Part shown: piece after piece, positions 53,367 through 61,444 of the stretch | Numbering within the stretch: the first letter of the stretch is position 1 | Layout: each line of letters starts with the position of its first letter | Source: an uncultured Rikenellaceae bacterium | GTDB taxonomy: Bacteria > Bacteroidota > Bacteroidia > Bacteroidales > Rikenellaceae | Length of the DNA: 64,000 nucleotides | NCBI GenBank assembly: GCA_944325305.1 | Contig: CALUZO010000008.1 | Span: forward strand, 62,001-126,000 | Direction of reading: 5' to 3' | Program-made: the position numbers and the translations under genes | Notes under the pieces: model-generated | What the model was told of the DNA's origin: nothing | The model's database searches: none | The model's input: only the letters and a program-made list of their open reading frames with translations

Positions 53367-54250
53367 TGTCTGGTAATTATATCTGTAACCCAAAGTAGAT
53401 TCTGAACGGCGTCTTCTTCCAGTGGATCGAAAGCCACAGGTTCTGCATTTATGTCTTTTGCAATCGTAGTCACAACCGATTCGTTTAATTGTTTCTGATA
53501 TAATACCGTTTTTGTCGAGTCGTTTCTGGCCTGCTCGATAATTGATTTCATGCGATCGGCGGTAGGCTCCTTGCCTTCATTTTCTAATGCGATTTGGCGT
53601 ATGTTGTAATCCCTCGCATAATAGGTGAGTGCCGGGTGATATATTAGAATATAATTTATACCTGATTGAGTGATTTTTTCTCTGACGTATTTGTCTGCAT
53701 CTTTCAGATTGTCAACTAATTGCATGTAGTTGTTGTAATATTTACTCGAATCGGGATACAATGCCTTGATATTATCGTACGCATTTTTAGCCATAACCTG
53801 CAGGCAGTCAAATGATGTCCATATATGTGGATCTGTGCCGTGGTTATGGAGTACATTGTCTTTATGGCTGTCATTACCGTCTATCAATTTGATACCGGCA
53901 GATAGGTCTGCGATGATAGCGTTCGAGGTGTCATGTATCTTATTGACTATTGTATTTTCAAAATCCAAGAGACCTGTTGTGAATATCATTTGAGCATCTG
54001 ACGTCGCTATTATTTCTTTCGGAGTAGGTTCGTAGGTTTCTGGCGACATGCCTTCGGATAATAGCGTCGTTATGTTAAAGTCATCGCCAACAATCTGATA
54101 GACAATATATTTGACAGGAGGTATTGATGCAATCAGTGACTTTTTTGGGGGAGTAGTTGTGCGGTTCTTGTATACTTGCAAATACCACGTCAAGAATGTT
54201 CCCAGTATAATAGCCGTAATGACGATGAATACTTTCTGTCTACTTTTCAT
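53363..54250 (-). CDS. Metal-type ABC substrate-binding protein
   Basis: Cluster A-I binding protein like ZnuA/TroA. 295 residues. The N-terminus is a membrane helix (about 7-25) without a lipobox Cys, so it is secreted or anchored. The fold motifs are clear: VYQIVGDDFNITTLLSEGMS, ETYEPTPKEI, TDPHIW (His142) and IYHPALTYYARDYNI (His205). A His-rich loop (His129, 135, 137) lies before His142. At the first metal-ligand position, where ZnuA/PsaA have His in PHxYEP, this protein has Glu71 (SPETYEP). Metal identity (Zn, Mn or other) is therefore open. It is coupled to the ATPase gene; a -7 element is 41 bp upstream. Confidence 0.88.
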   Translation of the reverse strand: MKSRQKVFIVITAIILGTFLTWYLQVYKNRTTTPPKKSLIASIPPVKYIVYQIVGDDFNITTLLSEGMSPETYEPTPKEIIATSDAQMIFTTGLLDFENTIVNKIHDTSNAIIADLSAGIKLIDGNDSHKDNVLHNHGTDPHIWTSFDCLQVMAKNAYDNIKALYPDSSKYYNNYMQLVDNLKDADKYVREKITQSGINYILIYHPALTYYARDYNIRQIALENEGKEPTADRMKSIIEQARNDSTKTVLYQKQLNESVVTTIAKDINAEPVAFDPLEEDAVQNLLWVTDIITRQ

Positions 54251-54290
54251 GGTTTGTATTAAGAAATATTTAGAGATATATTTTTCGGCT

Positions 54291-54298
54291 CAAAGATA
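54291..54298 (-). promoter_or_regulatory. Candidate metal-transporter promoter -7 element
   Basis: Reads TATCTTTG on the minus strand, an exact TAnnTTTG, about 40 bp before the binding-protein start. The half-site array at 54330-54357 lies just upstream of where the -33 element would be. Confidence 0.55.
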
Positions 54299-54329
54299 GG
54301 AATATTTAATATAAATAAAATCTTATTTT

Positions 54330-54357
54330 ACATAATGTAAATTATGTTGAACATAAT
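54330..54357. promoter_or_regulatory. Array of three 7-bp half-sites, possible operator
   Basis: ACATAAT (54330-54336), ATTATGT (54341-54347) and ACATAAT (54351-54357) form alternating inverted repeats with 4- and 3-base spacers. The array lies between the stop of the XRE-type regulator gene and the promoter of the metal transporter. It could be a binding site for a metal regulator or the adjacent XRE protein. It could also be a weak AT-rich terminator of the regulator gene. Confidence 0.5.
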
Positions 54358-54358
54358 T

Positions 54359-54718
54359 TTATTGCTTTTCATAGGTTTCGAAGGTATTGTCGGAATAAAA
54401 TACGATGATTTTTTCTATGTTCCGATTTGATTTTTTTGTTTGCTGGTTTTGCGCATCTGGAATATTTGAGGGGCTAATTGGATAACTGTTGCTGCGAATC
54501 GGTTGAGCATCGACATACATTTGTCCAATGCCCAACATAAGCCATTTCGGATTAAGTCGTGGAAATGCCGTAAACAATTTGACTAAAAAATCGAATCCTG
54601 GTTTATTCCTTTCTGAAAGAATATGGGAAATAGACGAAGCTTGTACATCGATTATTTCAGCGAGTCTTGATGCCGAGATGTGCTCTTGATTAAGAAATTC
54701 CATTAATCTGTTTTTCAT
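54359..54718 (-). CDS. XRE-family (helix-turn-helix) transcription regulator
   Basis: 119 residues. The N-terminal HTH_3 domain (about 1-62) reads RLMEFLNQEHISASRLAEII, with the recognition helix in ASSISHILSERNKPGF, then FDFLVKLFTAFPRLNPKWLM. This is typical of Bacteroidota LexA/XRE-like regulators with the WLMLGIGQMY sequence. The C-terminal half is Asn/Ser/Pro-rich, followed by KIIVFYSDNTFETYEK, a likely oligomer or ligand segment. It lies upstream of the metal transporter genes on the same strand, 108 bases away, so it may regulate them or itself. Confidence 0.85.
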   Translation of the reverse strand: MKNRLMEFLNQEHISASRLAEIIDVQASSISHILSERNKPGFDFLVKLFTAFPRLNPKWLMLGIGQMYVDAQPIRSNSYPISPSNIPDAQNQQTKKSNRNIEKIIVFYSDNTFETYEKQ

Positions 54719-55032
54719 ATTGAGTTTACGGAATTTGAGATACTATGTCTTTACCTACAGAATCGAATTATTTTTTAAACTATTCAATCATTTAGTTTGT
54801 ATTAAATAACTGATTGTTAAAGTGTTATGTGTGTAGATATGTCTCACTGCTATCCAGGAGCATGCCATAATAAAAATAACCGCGTTCTAAACCGTAATTA
54901 ATTATTCAATATAATACATGTAAAGTGCTGATTATATTGGCATTATATTGGTGATGTTAAATAATATAACCTACTCATCATGAAGGCAAGCCGCCATATT
55001 TTCGCATTACAAATGTAAAAATTAAAAATGTA
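54719..55032. other. AT-rich gap between XRE gene and HIT gene
   Basis: No convincing gene. Notable are two copies of ATTATATTGG (54931-54940 and 54942-54951), 11 bp apart, or one helical turn. A 12-codon frame starting at 54980 has no support. With the terminator at 55033-55058 this gap is about 360 bp. Confidence 0.45.
54931..54951. repeat. Short direct repeat, possible protein-binding site
   Basis: The 10-base ATTATATTGG occurs twice at 11-bp spacing, so both copies face the same side of the helix. It lies upstream of the XRE regulator gene (starts at 54718 on the minus strand), where a regulator could bind. Confidence 0.4.
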
Positions 55033-55058
55033 AAAAATACCGCACATGCGGTATTTTT
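55033..55058 (-). terminator. Terminator of the bcp-recA-rsh-HIT run
   Basis: An 11-bp stem AAAAATACCGC (55033-55043) with GCGGTATTTTT (55048-55058). On the minus strand a T-rich stretch follows. It lies 23 bases past the HIT gene stop. Confidence 0.8.
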
Positions 55059-55080
55059 AATTCAGTGATTATAATGTGGT

Positions 55081-55467
55081 TTACATTTGTAATTTACGTG
55101 CTGTGTCGGCTAATTCTTCCGGTGTTGTTTTGAGTTTTTTACGGAAGTCGACATCCTGCTCGCTATTTATAGGAATTAAATGTATGTGTGCATGAGGGAC
55201 CTCGAGCCCTAAAACTACCATGGCTACCCTATTGCATTTTATGTTCTTTTTAATTTGCTTAGCCACTTTTTTTGCAAAAACGATCATCTCCGCAAGCGTG
55301 TCATCATCAAGGTCAAATATATAATCTGTCTGTTTGCGAGGAATTACAAGTGTGTGTCCTACCTGTATCGGATTAATGTCCAGAAATGCATAAAATTTTT
55401 CATTCGCTGCAACTTTATAGCTGGGAATTTCGCCCTTGGCTATGCGTGAAAAAATACTTTCTTCCAT
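55081..55467 (-). CDS. HIT-family nucleotide hydrolase
   Basis: 128-residue protein of the HINT branch of the histidine-triad superfamily, hydrolysing nucleoside phosphoramidates or related nucleotides. The triad is intact in VPHAHIHLIPI (HxHxH). The N-terminal SIFSRIAKGEIPSYKV and FLDINPIQVGHTLVIPRKQ are typical. The start ATG 55467 is five bases after the upstream gene, so it belongs to the minus-strand run that includes rsh and recA. Confidence 0.93.
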   Translation of the reverse strand: MEESIFSRIAKGEIPSYKVAANEKFYAFLDINPIQVGHTLVIPRKQTDYIFDLDDDTLAEMIVFAKKVAKQIKKNIKCNRVAMVVLGLEVPHAHIHLIPINSEQDVDFRKKLKTTPEELADTARKLQM

Positions 55468-55472
55468 GGCAT

Positions 55473-55862
55473 TTAAAATTTTGGTTTAAGTATTTCGCTG
55501 TATATAACGGCATCTCGTATATTGAAGCGTTTATTTAAGTTAGTATTGTCAATATCTTCTATCTCAATATCTGTTTTTGATTCTGCGACGTCTGAATTTT
55601 CTTGAATCACTTCGTCGGACTTAAATCTTGAGTTTAAGTCTAAGGATATGGTTTGTCCGATTTTTTGAGTTTTGATTGTATTGTTGTTTTTTGTCGGTGT
55701 CTCGTATTCTTCGTTGTTATTTTTGCCTGGAATGTTGTCCCATGGATCAGCGTCGTATTGAGGATTAGTGGTTTTATGGGCAGTCCTGGCCTTTTTATTT
55801 TTAATCGAAGCCGATATCGCACTTATGATTAGGGCAATAATCAGTATTATCCATTCTTTCAT
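55473..55862 (-). CDS. Membrane-anchored protein of unknown function
   Basis: 129 residues: one N-terminal membrane helix (about 3-20, EWIILIIALIISAISASI), then a polar, low-complexity Asn/Thr/Lys/Glu-rich region. A short conserved-looking end follows (NLNKRFNIRDAVIYSEILKP). No enzymatic motif. The start codon overlaps the rsh stop by four bases, so it is translated with rsh. The AAVIYSEIL-type ending (RDAVIYSEILKPKF) recalls short Bacteroidales proteins of this context, but I cannot give a function. Confidence 0.75.
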   Translation of the reverse strand: MKEWIILIIALIISAISASIKNKKARTAHKTTNPQYDADPWDNIPGKNNNEEYETPTKNNNTIKTQKIGQTISLDLNSRFKSDEVIQENSDVAESKTDIEIEDIDNTNLNKRFNIRDAVIYSEILKPKF

Positions 55863-58117
55863 AATTCCTGGTCTTTCACGTTGTTAACACGTATTACCTT
55901 TTCTATTCCTTTAATCTTGTTAACTTTTGCTATGATCTTATTGACATCATCCGTATTTTTTACATACACACTAACGATGCCCTCAAAGATACCGTCATGG
56001 CTTTGAATGTGTAGTTCTCGAATGTTGATATTGAGTTCACCGGTAATTAGTTGGGCCAAATCCATCAGAACCCCTATTCTATCTATTCCTCTGAATTCCA
56101 GAACAGTGAGATATGACATTGCTTTATGGCTCGACCATTGCACTGATGTTATTCGTTCGCCATGTTGTGAGGCGAGTCTTGTGAGCACATCACAAGAGGT
56201 TTTATGGACTTCGATTTTGCCCGTATCTGGATTGTTGTAGCCTGTAACGGAATCGCCTGGGATTGGGTTACAACATTCGGCAATTGTAAATTCGGGTTCT
56301 TCTGCACTGACTGTCAATGTTTTTTTGCTGGCTGCTGCTTTTTTGCGGTTTTCTCCTGCCCTGCTCTTGAATGGATTCGTCAACTGTATGGTCCAGAATT
56401 TCAGCATTTTATTAGCTGAATTTTGTCTTAATATTTTTTCGATTCCATCCAAATTGATAAGTCCGGATCCTAATTTATTGTAGAATTCGTCTTTGGTCTT
56501 ACATCCATAAGCCGGTAATACTTTTCGGAAGACACGTGCGCTCGGAGGGATTCCGAATTCACGCATTTTGGTGTCGAATATTTCTATGCCTTTTTCGATG
56601 TTGTTATCTGTATCGCGTCTTAGGTAGTTGCGGATCGATTGTCGGGCCTTTGCGGTGGTTACATGTTCGAGCCATTCTCTTTTGGGAGAAGCGTTTTCAG
56701 AGCTTATAATTTCCACCTGATCGCCATTCATCAGTGGGGTGAATATCGACTCGATCTTATGATTAATTTTTGCACCTATTGCTTTATTGCCTAATTTTGA
56801 GTGTATTTCATATGCGAAATCGAGTGCTGTAGCGCCTTTGGGTAGTTTACGTGATTCGCCTTTGGGAGTGAATACCACGACTTCCGTAGTATACAGTGTC
56901 ATTTTGAAATTGTCGAGGAAATCCACGGCATTCTCGGTAGGGCTATTGAGGGCTTCGCGGACTTTTTTCAGCCATCGGTCGAAATCGTCCTCTCCTGAAC
57001 TGGATAACGAAGCGTGTTTGTATTTCCAGTGTGCTGCAAAACCGCGTTCGGCGATCTCTTCCATGCGTTCGGATCGGATTTGTACTTCGACCCAAGTTCC
57101 AGATTCGTTCGAGCCGTCGCCTCCGGGATTCATGACTGTAACATGGAGGGCTTCATAGCCGTTTGCTTTTGGTATGGTTACCCAGTCACGGATACGATCA
57201 GGTTTAGGTTGATATATGTCTGTGATCAGTGAGTATATATGCCAGCATTGAGATTTTTCTGGAATTATTGCAGTTGGTTTGAATATTATTCTTATTGCAA
57301 AGAGGTCATAGACTTCCTCGAAAGGAATTTGTTTGGCCTGCATTTTCATCCAGATGGAATAGATGCTTTTTACTCTTCCCGAGATTTCGAAGTCGATTCC
57401 GCTTGCACGGAGTTTTTCAATGATCGGAGCGTTGAAATTTTCTATAAATTCGGTTCGTTTTGCTTCCGATTCCTGGATTTTTCGTTCTATTTCTGCATAG
57501 TCATGCGGGAAACGATATTTCAGGCTTAGATCTTCCAGTTCTGTTTTGATTGTGTACAATCCCAAACGGTACGCCAATGGTGCGAAAAGATAAATCGTTT
57601 CACTCGTAATCTTGATTTGCTTGTTTGGGGGCATTGATCCGAGTGTTCGCATGTTGTGGAGGCGGTCTGCGATTTTTATCAGAATTACGCGTACATCGTC
57701 AGATAGGGTCAGGAGTACTTTCCGGAAGTTTTCGGCCTGTTCCGAGACATTCGAGTTGAATACACCTGCCATTTTGGTGAGGCCGTCCACCATAGATGCG
57801 ATCTTTGCGCCGAACATGCTCTCGATCTCTTCTACGGTATATGATGTATCTTCTACGACATCATGCAGTAATGCGGCGACTACCGATTTGACACCCAGTC
57901 CTATCTCGTCAATAACGATCTTGGCGACGGCTATCGGATGAATTATATACGGTTCACCCGAGCGACGGCGCACCCCTTTGTGTGCCTCCTTCGCCAGGAA
58001 GAATGCCTTTTTGATTATATCCCAATCTTTTTCTTCGGTGGCTATCTTTTCGCAACTGCGTAAAAGTTCCTGCCATCTTTCTTCTATCAGGATCTCTTCT
58101 TTTTCCGTATATTCCAT
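55859..58117 (-). CDS. Bifunctional (p)ppGpp synthetase/hydrolase
   Basis: Long RelA/SpoT homologue controlling the stringent response. 752 residues. The HD hydrolase domain is intact (RRSGEPYIIHPIAVAKI, then HDVVEDT at 85-91). The synthetase domain follows: KSIYSIWMKMQ, YDLFAIRIIFKP, ANGYEALHVTVM and WVEVQIRSERM. Then TGS (VFTPKGESRKLPKGATALDF) and a C-terminal ACT domain (VLEFRGIDRIGVLMDLAQLI). An intact HD motif favours a hydrolase-competent Rsh/SpoT-type enzyme. It is 25 bases after recA, linking stringent control to DNA repair in one transcript. Confidence 0.95.
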   Translation of the reverse strand: MEYTEKEEILIEERWQELLRSCEKIATEEKDWDIIKKAFFLAKEAHKGVRRRSGEPYIIHPIAVAKIVIDEIGLGVKSVVAALLHDVVEDTSYTVEEIESMFGAKIASMVDGLTKMAGVFNSNVSEQAENFRKVLLTLSDDVRVILIKIADRLHNMRTLGSMPPNKQIKITSETIYLFAPLAYRLGLYTIKTELEDLSLKYRFPHDYAEIERKIQESEAKRTEFIENFNAPIIEKLRASGIDFEISGRVKSIYSIWMKMQAKQIPFEEVYDLFAIRIIFKPTAIIPEKSQCWHIYSLITDIYQPKPDRIRDWVTIPKANGYEALHVTVMNPGGDGSNESGTWVEVQIRSERMEEIAERGFAAHWKYKHASLSSSGEDDFDRWLKKVREALNSPTENAVDFLDNFKMTLYTTEVVVFTPKGESRKLPKGATALDFAYEIHSKLGNKAIGAKINHKIESIFTPLMNGDQVEIISSENASPKREWLEHVTTAKARQSIRNYLRRDTDNNIEKGIEIFDTKMREFGIPPSARVFRKVLPAYGCKTKDEFYNKLGSGLINLDGIEKILRQNSANKMLKFWTIQLTNPFKSRAGENRKKAAASKKTLTVSAEEPEFTIAECCNPIPGDSVTGYNNPDTGKIEVHKTSCDVLTRLASQHGERITSVQWSSHKAMSYLTVLEFRGIDRIGVLMDLAQLITGELNINIRELHIQSHDGIFEGIVSVYVKNTDDVNKIIAKVNKIKGIEKVIRVNNVKDQEL

Positions 58118-58142
58118 GCCTTGCTGCCTCTACCCTTCCGAC

Positions 58143-59159
58143 TTATTTTTTGTCAGCGGCCTTCATGGCTTCGCGGACTTTTGATTCTATTTCTTCTGCG
58201 AGTTCTACATTGTCTGAGAGCAGTTCCTTTACAGCATCACGACCTTGTCCGAGTTTGGTATCGCCATAAGAGAACCACGAACCGCTTTTTTTGATGATGC
58301 CATATTCGACTCCGAGGTCGATGATTTCGCCGATGCGGGAGATGCCTTCGCCGAACATGATGTCGAATTCGGCTTTACGGAAAGGGGGAGCCACTTTGTT
58401 TTTCACGACTTTCACTTTGGCACGCGAACCGAGTTGGTTATCTCCATCTTTTATGCTTGCGGCTTTTCTGATGTCGATGCGTACGCTGGCATAGAATTTC
58501 AGTGCGTTTCCGCCGGTTGTGGTTTCCGGGTTTCCGTACACGACGCCGATTTTATCGCGGAGTTGGTTAATGAAAATACACACGGTTCCTGTTTTGCTGA
58601 TACTCGAAGTGAGCTTTCTGAGAGCCTGAGACATGAGTCTTGCCTGGAGGCCCATTTTGGAGTCGCCCATTTCTCCTTCGATTTCGGCTTTTGGGGTAAG
58701 TGCCGCGACTGAGTCTATGACGACTATGTCTATCGCGCTCGAACGGATAAGGTTGTCGGCTATTTCGAGGGCCTGTTCGCCGTTGTCAGGTTGCGAAATG
58801 AGTAGATTATCTACGTCTACGCCTAATTTTTGAGCGTAGAAACTGTCGAAAGCGTGTTCTGCGTCGATGAATGCTGCGATGCCTCCGGCTTTTTGGGCTT
58901 CGGCTATGGCATGCAGTGCAAGAGTGGTTTTGCCTGATGATTCAGGGCCGTATATTTCCACGATACGTCCTTTGGGGTATCCGCCGACTCCGAGCGCTAT
59001 GTCGAGCGTTATCGATCCGGTCGGGATAACGGCTACGTTTTCCACATTGGCGCTGTTCATTCGCATTATCGAACCTTTGCCGAAATCCTTTTCTATTTTG
59101 TCCATCACGGCGTTCAGCACTTTGAGCTTATCCGGATTTATCTCTTTTTTCTCTGCCAT
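58143..59159 (-). CDS. recA: Recombinase RecA
   Basis: Central strand-exchange protein and SOS coprotease. 338 residues. Walker A is [13 protein letters not shown], Walker B region [21 protein letters not shown]1/L2 loops [19 protein letters not shown] and [20 protein letters not shown]. The C-terminal domain ends in an acidic/Lys tail. The start ATG 59159 lies 15 bases after bcp, with no separate promoter visible, so recA may depend on the bcp promoter. No LexA box was recognised. Confidence 0.98.
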   Translation of the reverse strand: MAEKKEINPDKLKVLNAVMDKIEKDFGKGSIMRMNSANVENVAVIPTGSITLDIALGVGGYPKGRIVEIYGPESSGKTTLALHAIAEAQKAGGIAAFIDAEHAFDSFYAQKLGVDVDNLLISQPDNGEQALEIADNLIRSSAIDIVVIDSVAALTPKAEIEGEMGDSKMGLQARLMSQALRKLTSSISKTGTVCIFINQLRDKIGVVYGNPETTTGGNALKFYASVRIDIRKAASIKDGDNQLGSRAKVKVVKNKVAPPFRKAEFDIMFGEGISRIGEIIDLGVEYGIIKKSGSWFSYGDTKLGQGRDAVKELLSDNVELAEEIESKVREAMKAADKK

Positions 59160-59174
59160 TATTTCTGGGTTTGT

Positions 59175-59636
59175 TTATTTGTATGAATCTGCTATTTGTT
59201 CGAAGTGTTGTTTTGTGTCGACTTTGTCGAAGATTTTTTCTATTGTTCCGTTTTCGTCGATGATGAATGTTGTGCGTATTATACCTTCGTACTCGCGCCC
59301 CATGAATTTTTTTGGGCCCCAAGCGCCATATAGCGAGGCGACCGTATGGTCCGGATCGGAGATAAGCGTAAAATTCAAACTATGCTTGTCTATGAATTTT
59401 TGATGTGATTTTTCGCTATCGGGGCTGACACCTATGATAGTGAATCCCATTTTTTCGAGTTCGCTTTTACCGTCTCTCAAACTGCACGCCTCTGCGGTAC
59501 ATCCCGATGTATTGTCTTTGGGATAAAAATAGAGTATGATTCGTTTCCCGTGCAGGTTGGCGAGTGTTATATCGTTGCCGTTCTGGTCTTTGGCTGTAAA
59601 TTCTGGGGCGATGTCCCCGGGTTTAAGTTTTGTCAT
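59175..59636 (-). CDS. bcp: Thioredoxin-dependent peroxiredoxin, Bcp type
   Basis: Reduces hydroperoxides using a reactive Cys and thioredoxin. ATG 59636 (MTKLKPGDIAPEFTAKDQNG) is the normal start, giving 153 residues; an upstream extension to 59729 crosses the dnaA terminator and is rejected. The active site is DNTSGCTAEACSLRD, with peroxidatic Cys and a resolving Cys five residues later (atypical two-Cys class). GVSPDSEKSHQKFIDKH and HTVASLYGAWGPKKFMGREY are typical. It is promoter-proximal in the run bcp-recA-rsh-unknown-HIT. Confidence 0.95.
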   Translation of the reverse strand: MTKLKPGDIAPEFTAKDQNGNDITLANLHGKRIILYFYPKDNTSGCTAEACSLRDGKSELEKMGFTIIGVSPDSEKSHQKFIDKHSLNFTLISDPDHTVASLYGAWGPKKFMGREYEGIIRTTFIIDENGTIEKIFDKVDTKQHFEQIADSYK

Positions 59637-59660
59637 ATTTGCACAATTTTCCAATCTTTG

Positions 59661-59668
59661 TAAAGATA
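59661..59668 (-). promoter_or_regulatory. Candidate bcp-recA promoter -7 element
   Basis: Reads TATCTTTA on the minus strand (one mismatch to TAnnTTTG), 25 bp before the bcp ATG. Confidence 0.4.
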
Positions 59669-59691
59669 TGGATTTATGCCGTAAAATAAAA

Positions 59692-59727
59692 GAAGTTTTT
59701 CCGATTTTGGCAAGTCGGAAAAACTTC
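59692..59727 (-). terminator. Terminator of dnaA
   Basis: A perfect 13-bp stem GAAGTTTTTCCGA (59692-59704) with TCGGAAAAACTTC (59715-59727). On the minus strand TTTTATTTTA follows, as for an intrinsic terminator. It separates dnaA from the bcp promoter. Confidence 0.82.
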
Positions 59728-59800
59728 AAGAATTTGGGTTGGTAGTATTGTATTTGTAAAGAGATGTTATTTTCTGCCCATGGGGATCTTGCCGAAGGGA

Positions 59801-61258
59801 TTATTTTGATACTACGCGGCGTTCTATCTCGTCCATTTGGCGTTTGAAATTCTTGTCCGTTTCGCTGAGATTTGAGATTGCCTTGCAGGCATGCAGTACG
59901 GTAGCGTGATTTTTACCGCCTATTGCTGCGCCGATAGCTGTAAGTGGGGCCTTGGTGTGCTTTTTGCTGAGGAACATTGCTATTTGGCGTGCCTGTGCTA
60001 TTTCTCTTGTTCGTTTTGGCGAGTTGAACTGTTCGGCTTCCAGATTGAGGTATTCGCAGACCACCTTAATTATGTGATCTATGGTAATCTCACGCTGAGT
60101 GAACTTGACATATACTTTAAGTATCTCTTTTGCCAGCGAAGTGGTTATTTTTTTGTTCAGGAATGCCGCGTTTGCCACCAATGAAGAGAGGGCGCCTTCG
60201 ATTTCGCGGATATTGGCGCTGATATTGTCTGCCAAGAATTCTATGACCTCTTCCGACAGTTCGGTTTTGAGCCTTGCGGCTTTGGCCTTGATGATTTTGA
60301 CTTTAGTATCGTGGTCAGGCTGAACCAGCTGGGCCGACAATCCCCACTTGAATCGGGTTATAAGGCGTTGTTCGATATCCTTGAGTTCTACCGGAGACTT
60401 GTCGGATGTTATTATCAGCTGCTTGCCCGAGAGTTGCAGATGATTGAATATGGTGAAGAAAGCATTCTGAGTTTTCTCTTTTCCCGACAGTTCCTGGATG
60501 TCATCGATTATCAGCACATCTATCATTTGATAGAAGTGGATAAAATCGTTGAACTCCTTGTTGAGCATCGAAGTGGTATACTGTGCCTGGAATTTATTCA
60601 TCGACACATACAATACCTGCAGATCCGGATGTCGTTGGCGTATTTCGTTGCCGATTGCCTGAGCTACGTGGGTTTTTCCCAATCCCGAATCGCCGTATAT
60701 ATAAAGCGGATTGAAGGGTGTTGTTCCCGGGTTAACCGCTATTGCGAGTCCGGCCGATCGTGCGAGTCTGTTGCACTCCCCTTCTATGAAGTTGCTGAAT
60801 GTGTAATTCGGATTGAGTTGCGGGTCGATGATCGCCTTGCGGATACCCGGAAGTATGAACGGGTTTTTTATATTTGCGGTATCCGACTGAGCGAGAAATT
60901 TGTTCATCGCGGTGGTATCATAGTTGTTCACTATGGTGGCCGTTTGGGCATCGGATTTAGGCATCACATAACGGAGCCTGGTCTTCATTCCGAAGAGCTG
61001 GTAAAGGATCGGCTTGAGGAATGGAAGATAGTTCTTTTCTATATGATATACATAGCTTTCGTTGGGAACCCGCAATTGAAGCGTAGTTCCGTCAAAATCT
61101 ATCGGCACAATCGGCTTGAACCACTTAACAAACTCATCTTCAGATGTTTGTTCCTTGATTCTGATCAAGCAATTTTGCCATATATCGCTATATGTCTTAC
61201 CATTAACTACCATAATCCTTTGGGGATGTTTTGCTTTTGCCATACAAAGATTGTACAT
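59801..61258 (-). CDS. dnaA: Chromosomal replication initiator DnaA
   Basis: Binds DnaA boxes at oriC and opens the duplex. The frame from ATG 61258 has 485 residues. Internal ATGs at 61243 and 61213 (MVVNGKTYSDIWQNCLIRIK) are alternative starts, and the last one fits the usual N-terminus best. AAA+ motifs: YIYGDSGLGKTHVAQAIGNE (Walker A), VLIIDDIQEL (Walker B), and sensor region ITSDKSPVELKDIEQRLITR. The C-terminal DNA-binding domain has SPKRTREIAQARQIAMFLSK and GGKNHATVLHACKAI. Upstream sequence shows no obvious DnaA boxes, so oriC is probably not adjacent. A terminator follows the gene. Confidence 0.95.
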   Translation of the reverse strand: MYNLCMAKAKHPQRIMVVNGKTYSDIWQNCLIRIKEQTSEDEFVKWFKPIVPIDFDGTTLQLRVPNESYVYHIEKNYLPFLKPILYQLFGMKTRLRYVMPKSDAQTATIVNNYDTTAMNKFLAQSDTANIKNPFILPGIRKAIIDPQLNPNYTFSNFIEGECNRLARSAGLAIAVNPGTTPFNPLYIYGDSGLGKTHVAQAIGNEIRQRHPDLQVLYVSMNKFQAQYTTSMLNKEFNDFIHFYQMIDVLIIDDIQELSGKEKTQNAFFTIFNHLQLSGKQLIITSDKSPVELKDIEQRLITRFKWGLSAQLVQPDHDTKVKIIKAKAARLKTELSEEVIEFLADNISANIREIEGALSSLVANAAFLNKKITTSLAKEILKVYVKFTQREITIDHIIKVVCEYLNLEAEQFNSPKRTREIAQARQIAMFLSKKHTKAPLTAIGAAIGGKNHATVLHACKAISNLSETDKNFKRQMDEIERRVVSK

Positions 61259-61380
61259 ATTTTTATCAAAAAAAATGCGAATGTAGCTTGTGTTTTAATT
61301 TATAATTTATATAGAATTTCAAGGCTTTCAGACATCATGATATTTAATGTGCTGATAGTGAGAATTGAGAAAAAAATGTT

Positions 61381-61388
61381 TATCTTTG
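61381..61388 (+). promoter_or_regulatory. Candidate pgm promoter -7 element
   Basis: TATCTTTG, an exact TAnnTTTG, 56 bp before the ATG at 61445, in the 186-bp AT-rich gap shared with dnaA. Confidence 0.5.
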
Positions 61389-61444
61389 TGTATTAATTTT
61401 TTCTTGAAGAGGACTTTTTATTCATAAGTAAAACTTATAGTGAG

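Noticed and set aside
54980..55018. 12-codon frame in the gap before the HIT terminator
   Set aside because: Too short, no -7 element in front, no conservation evidence; most likely chance.
61259..61444. Possible oriC between dnaA and the phosphomutase gene
   Set aside because: AT-rich, but no repeated TTATCCACA-like boxes on either strand; nearest matches have three or more mismatches.
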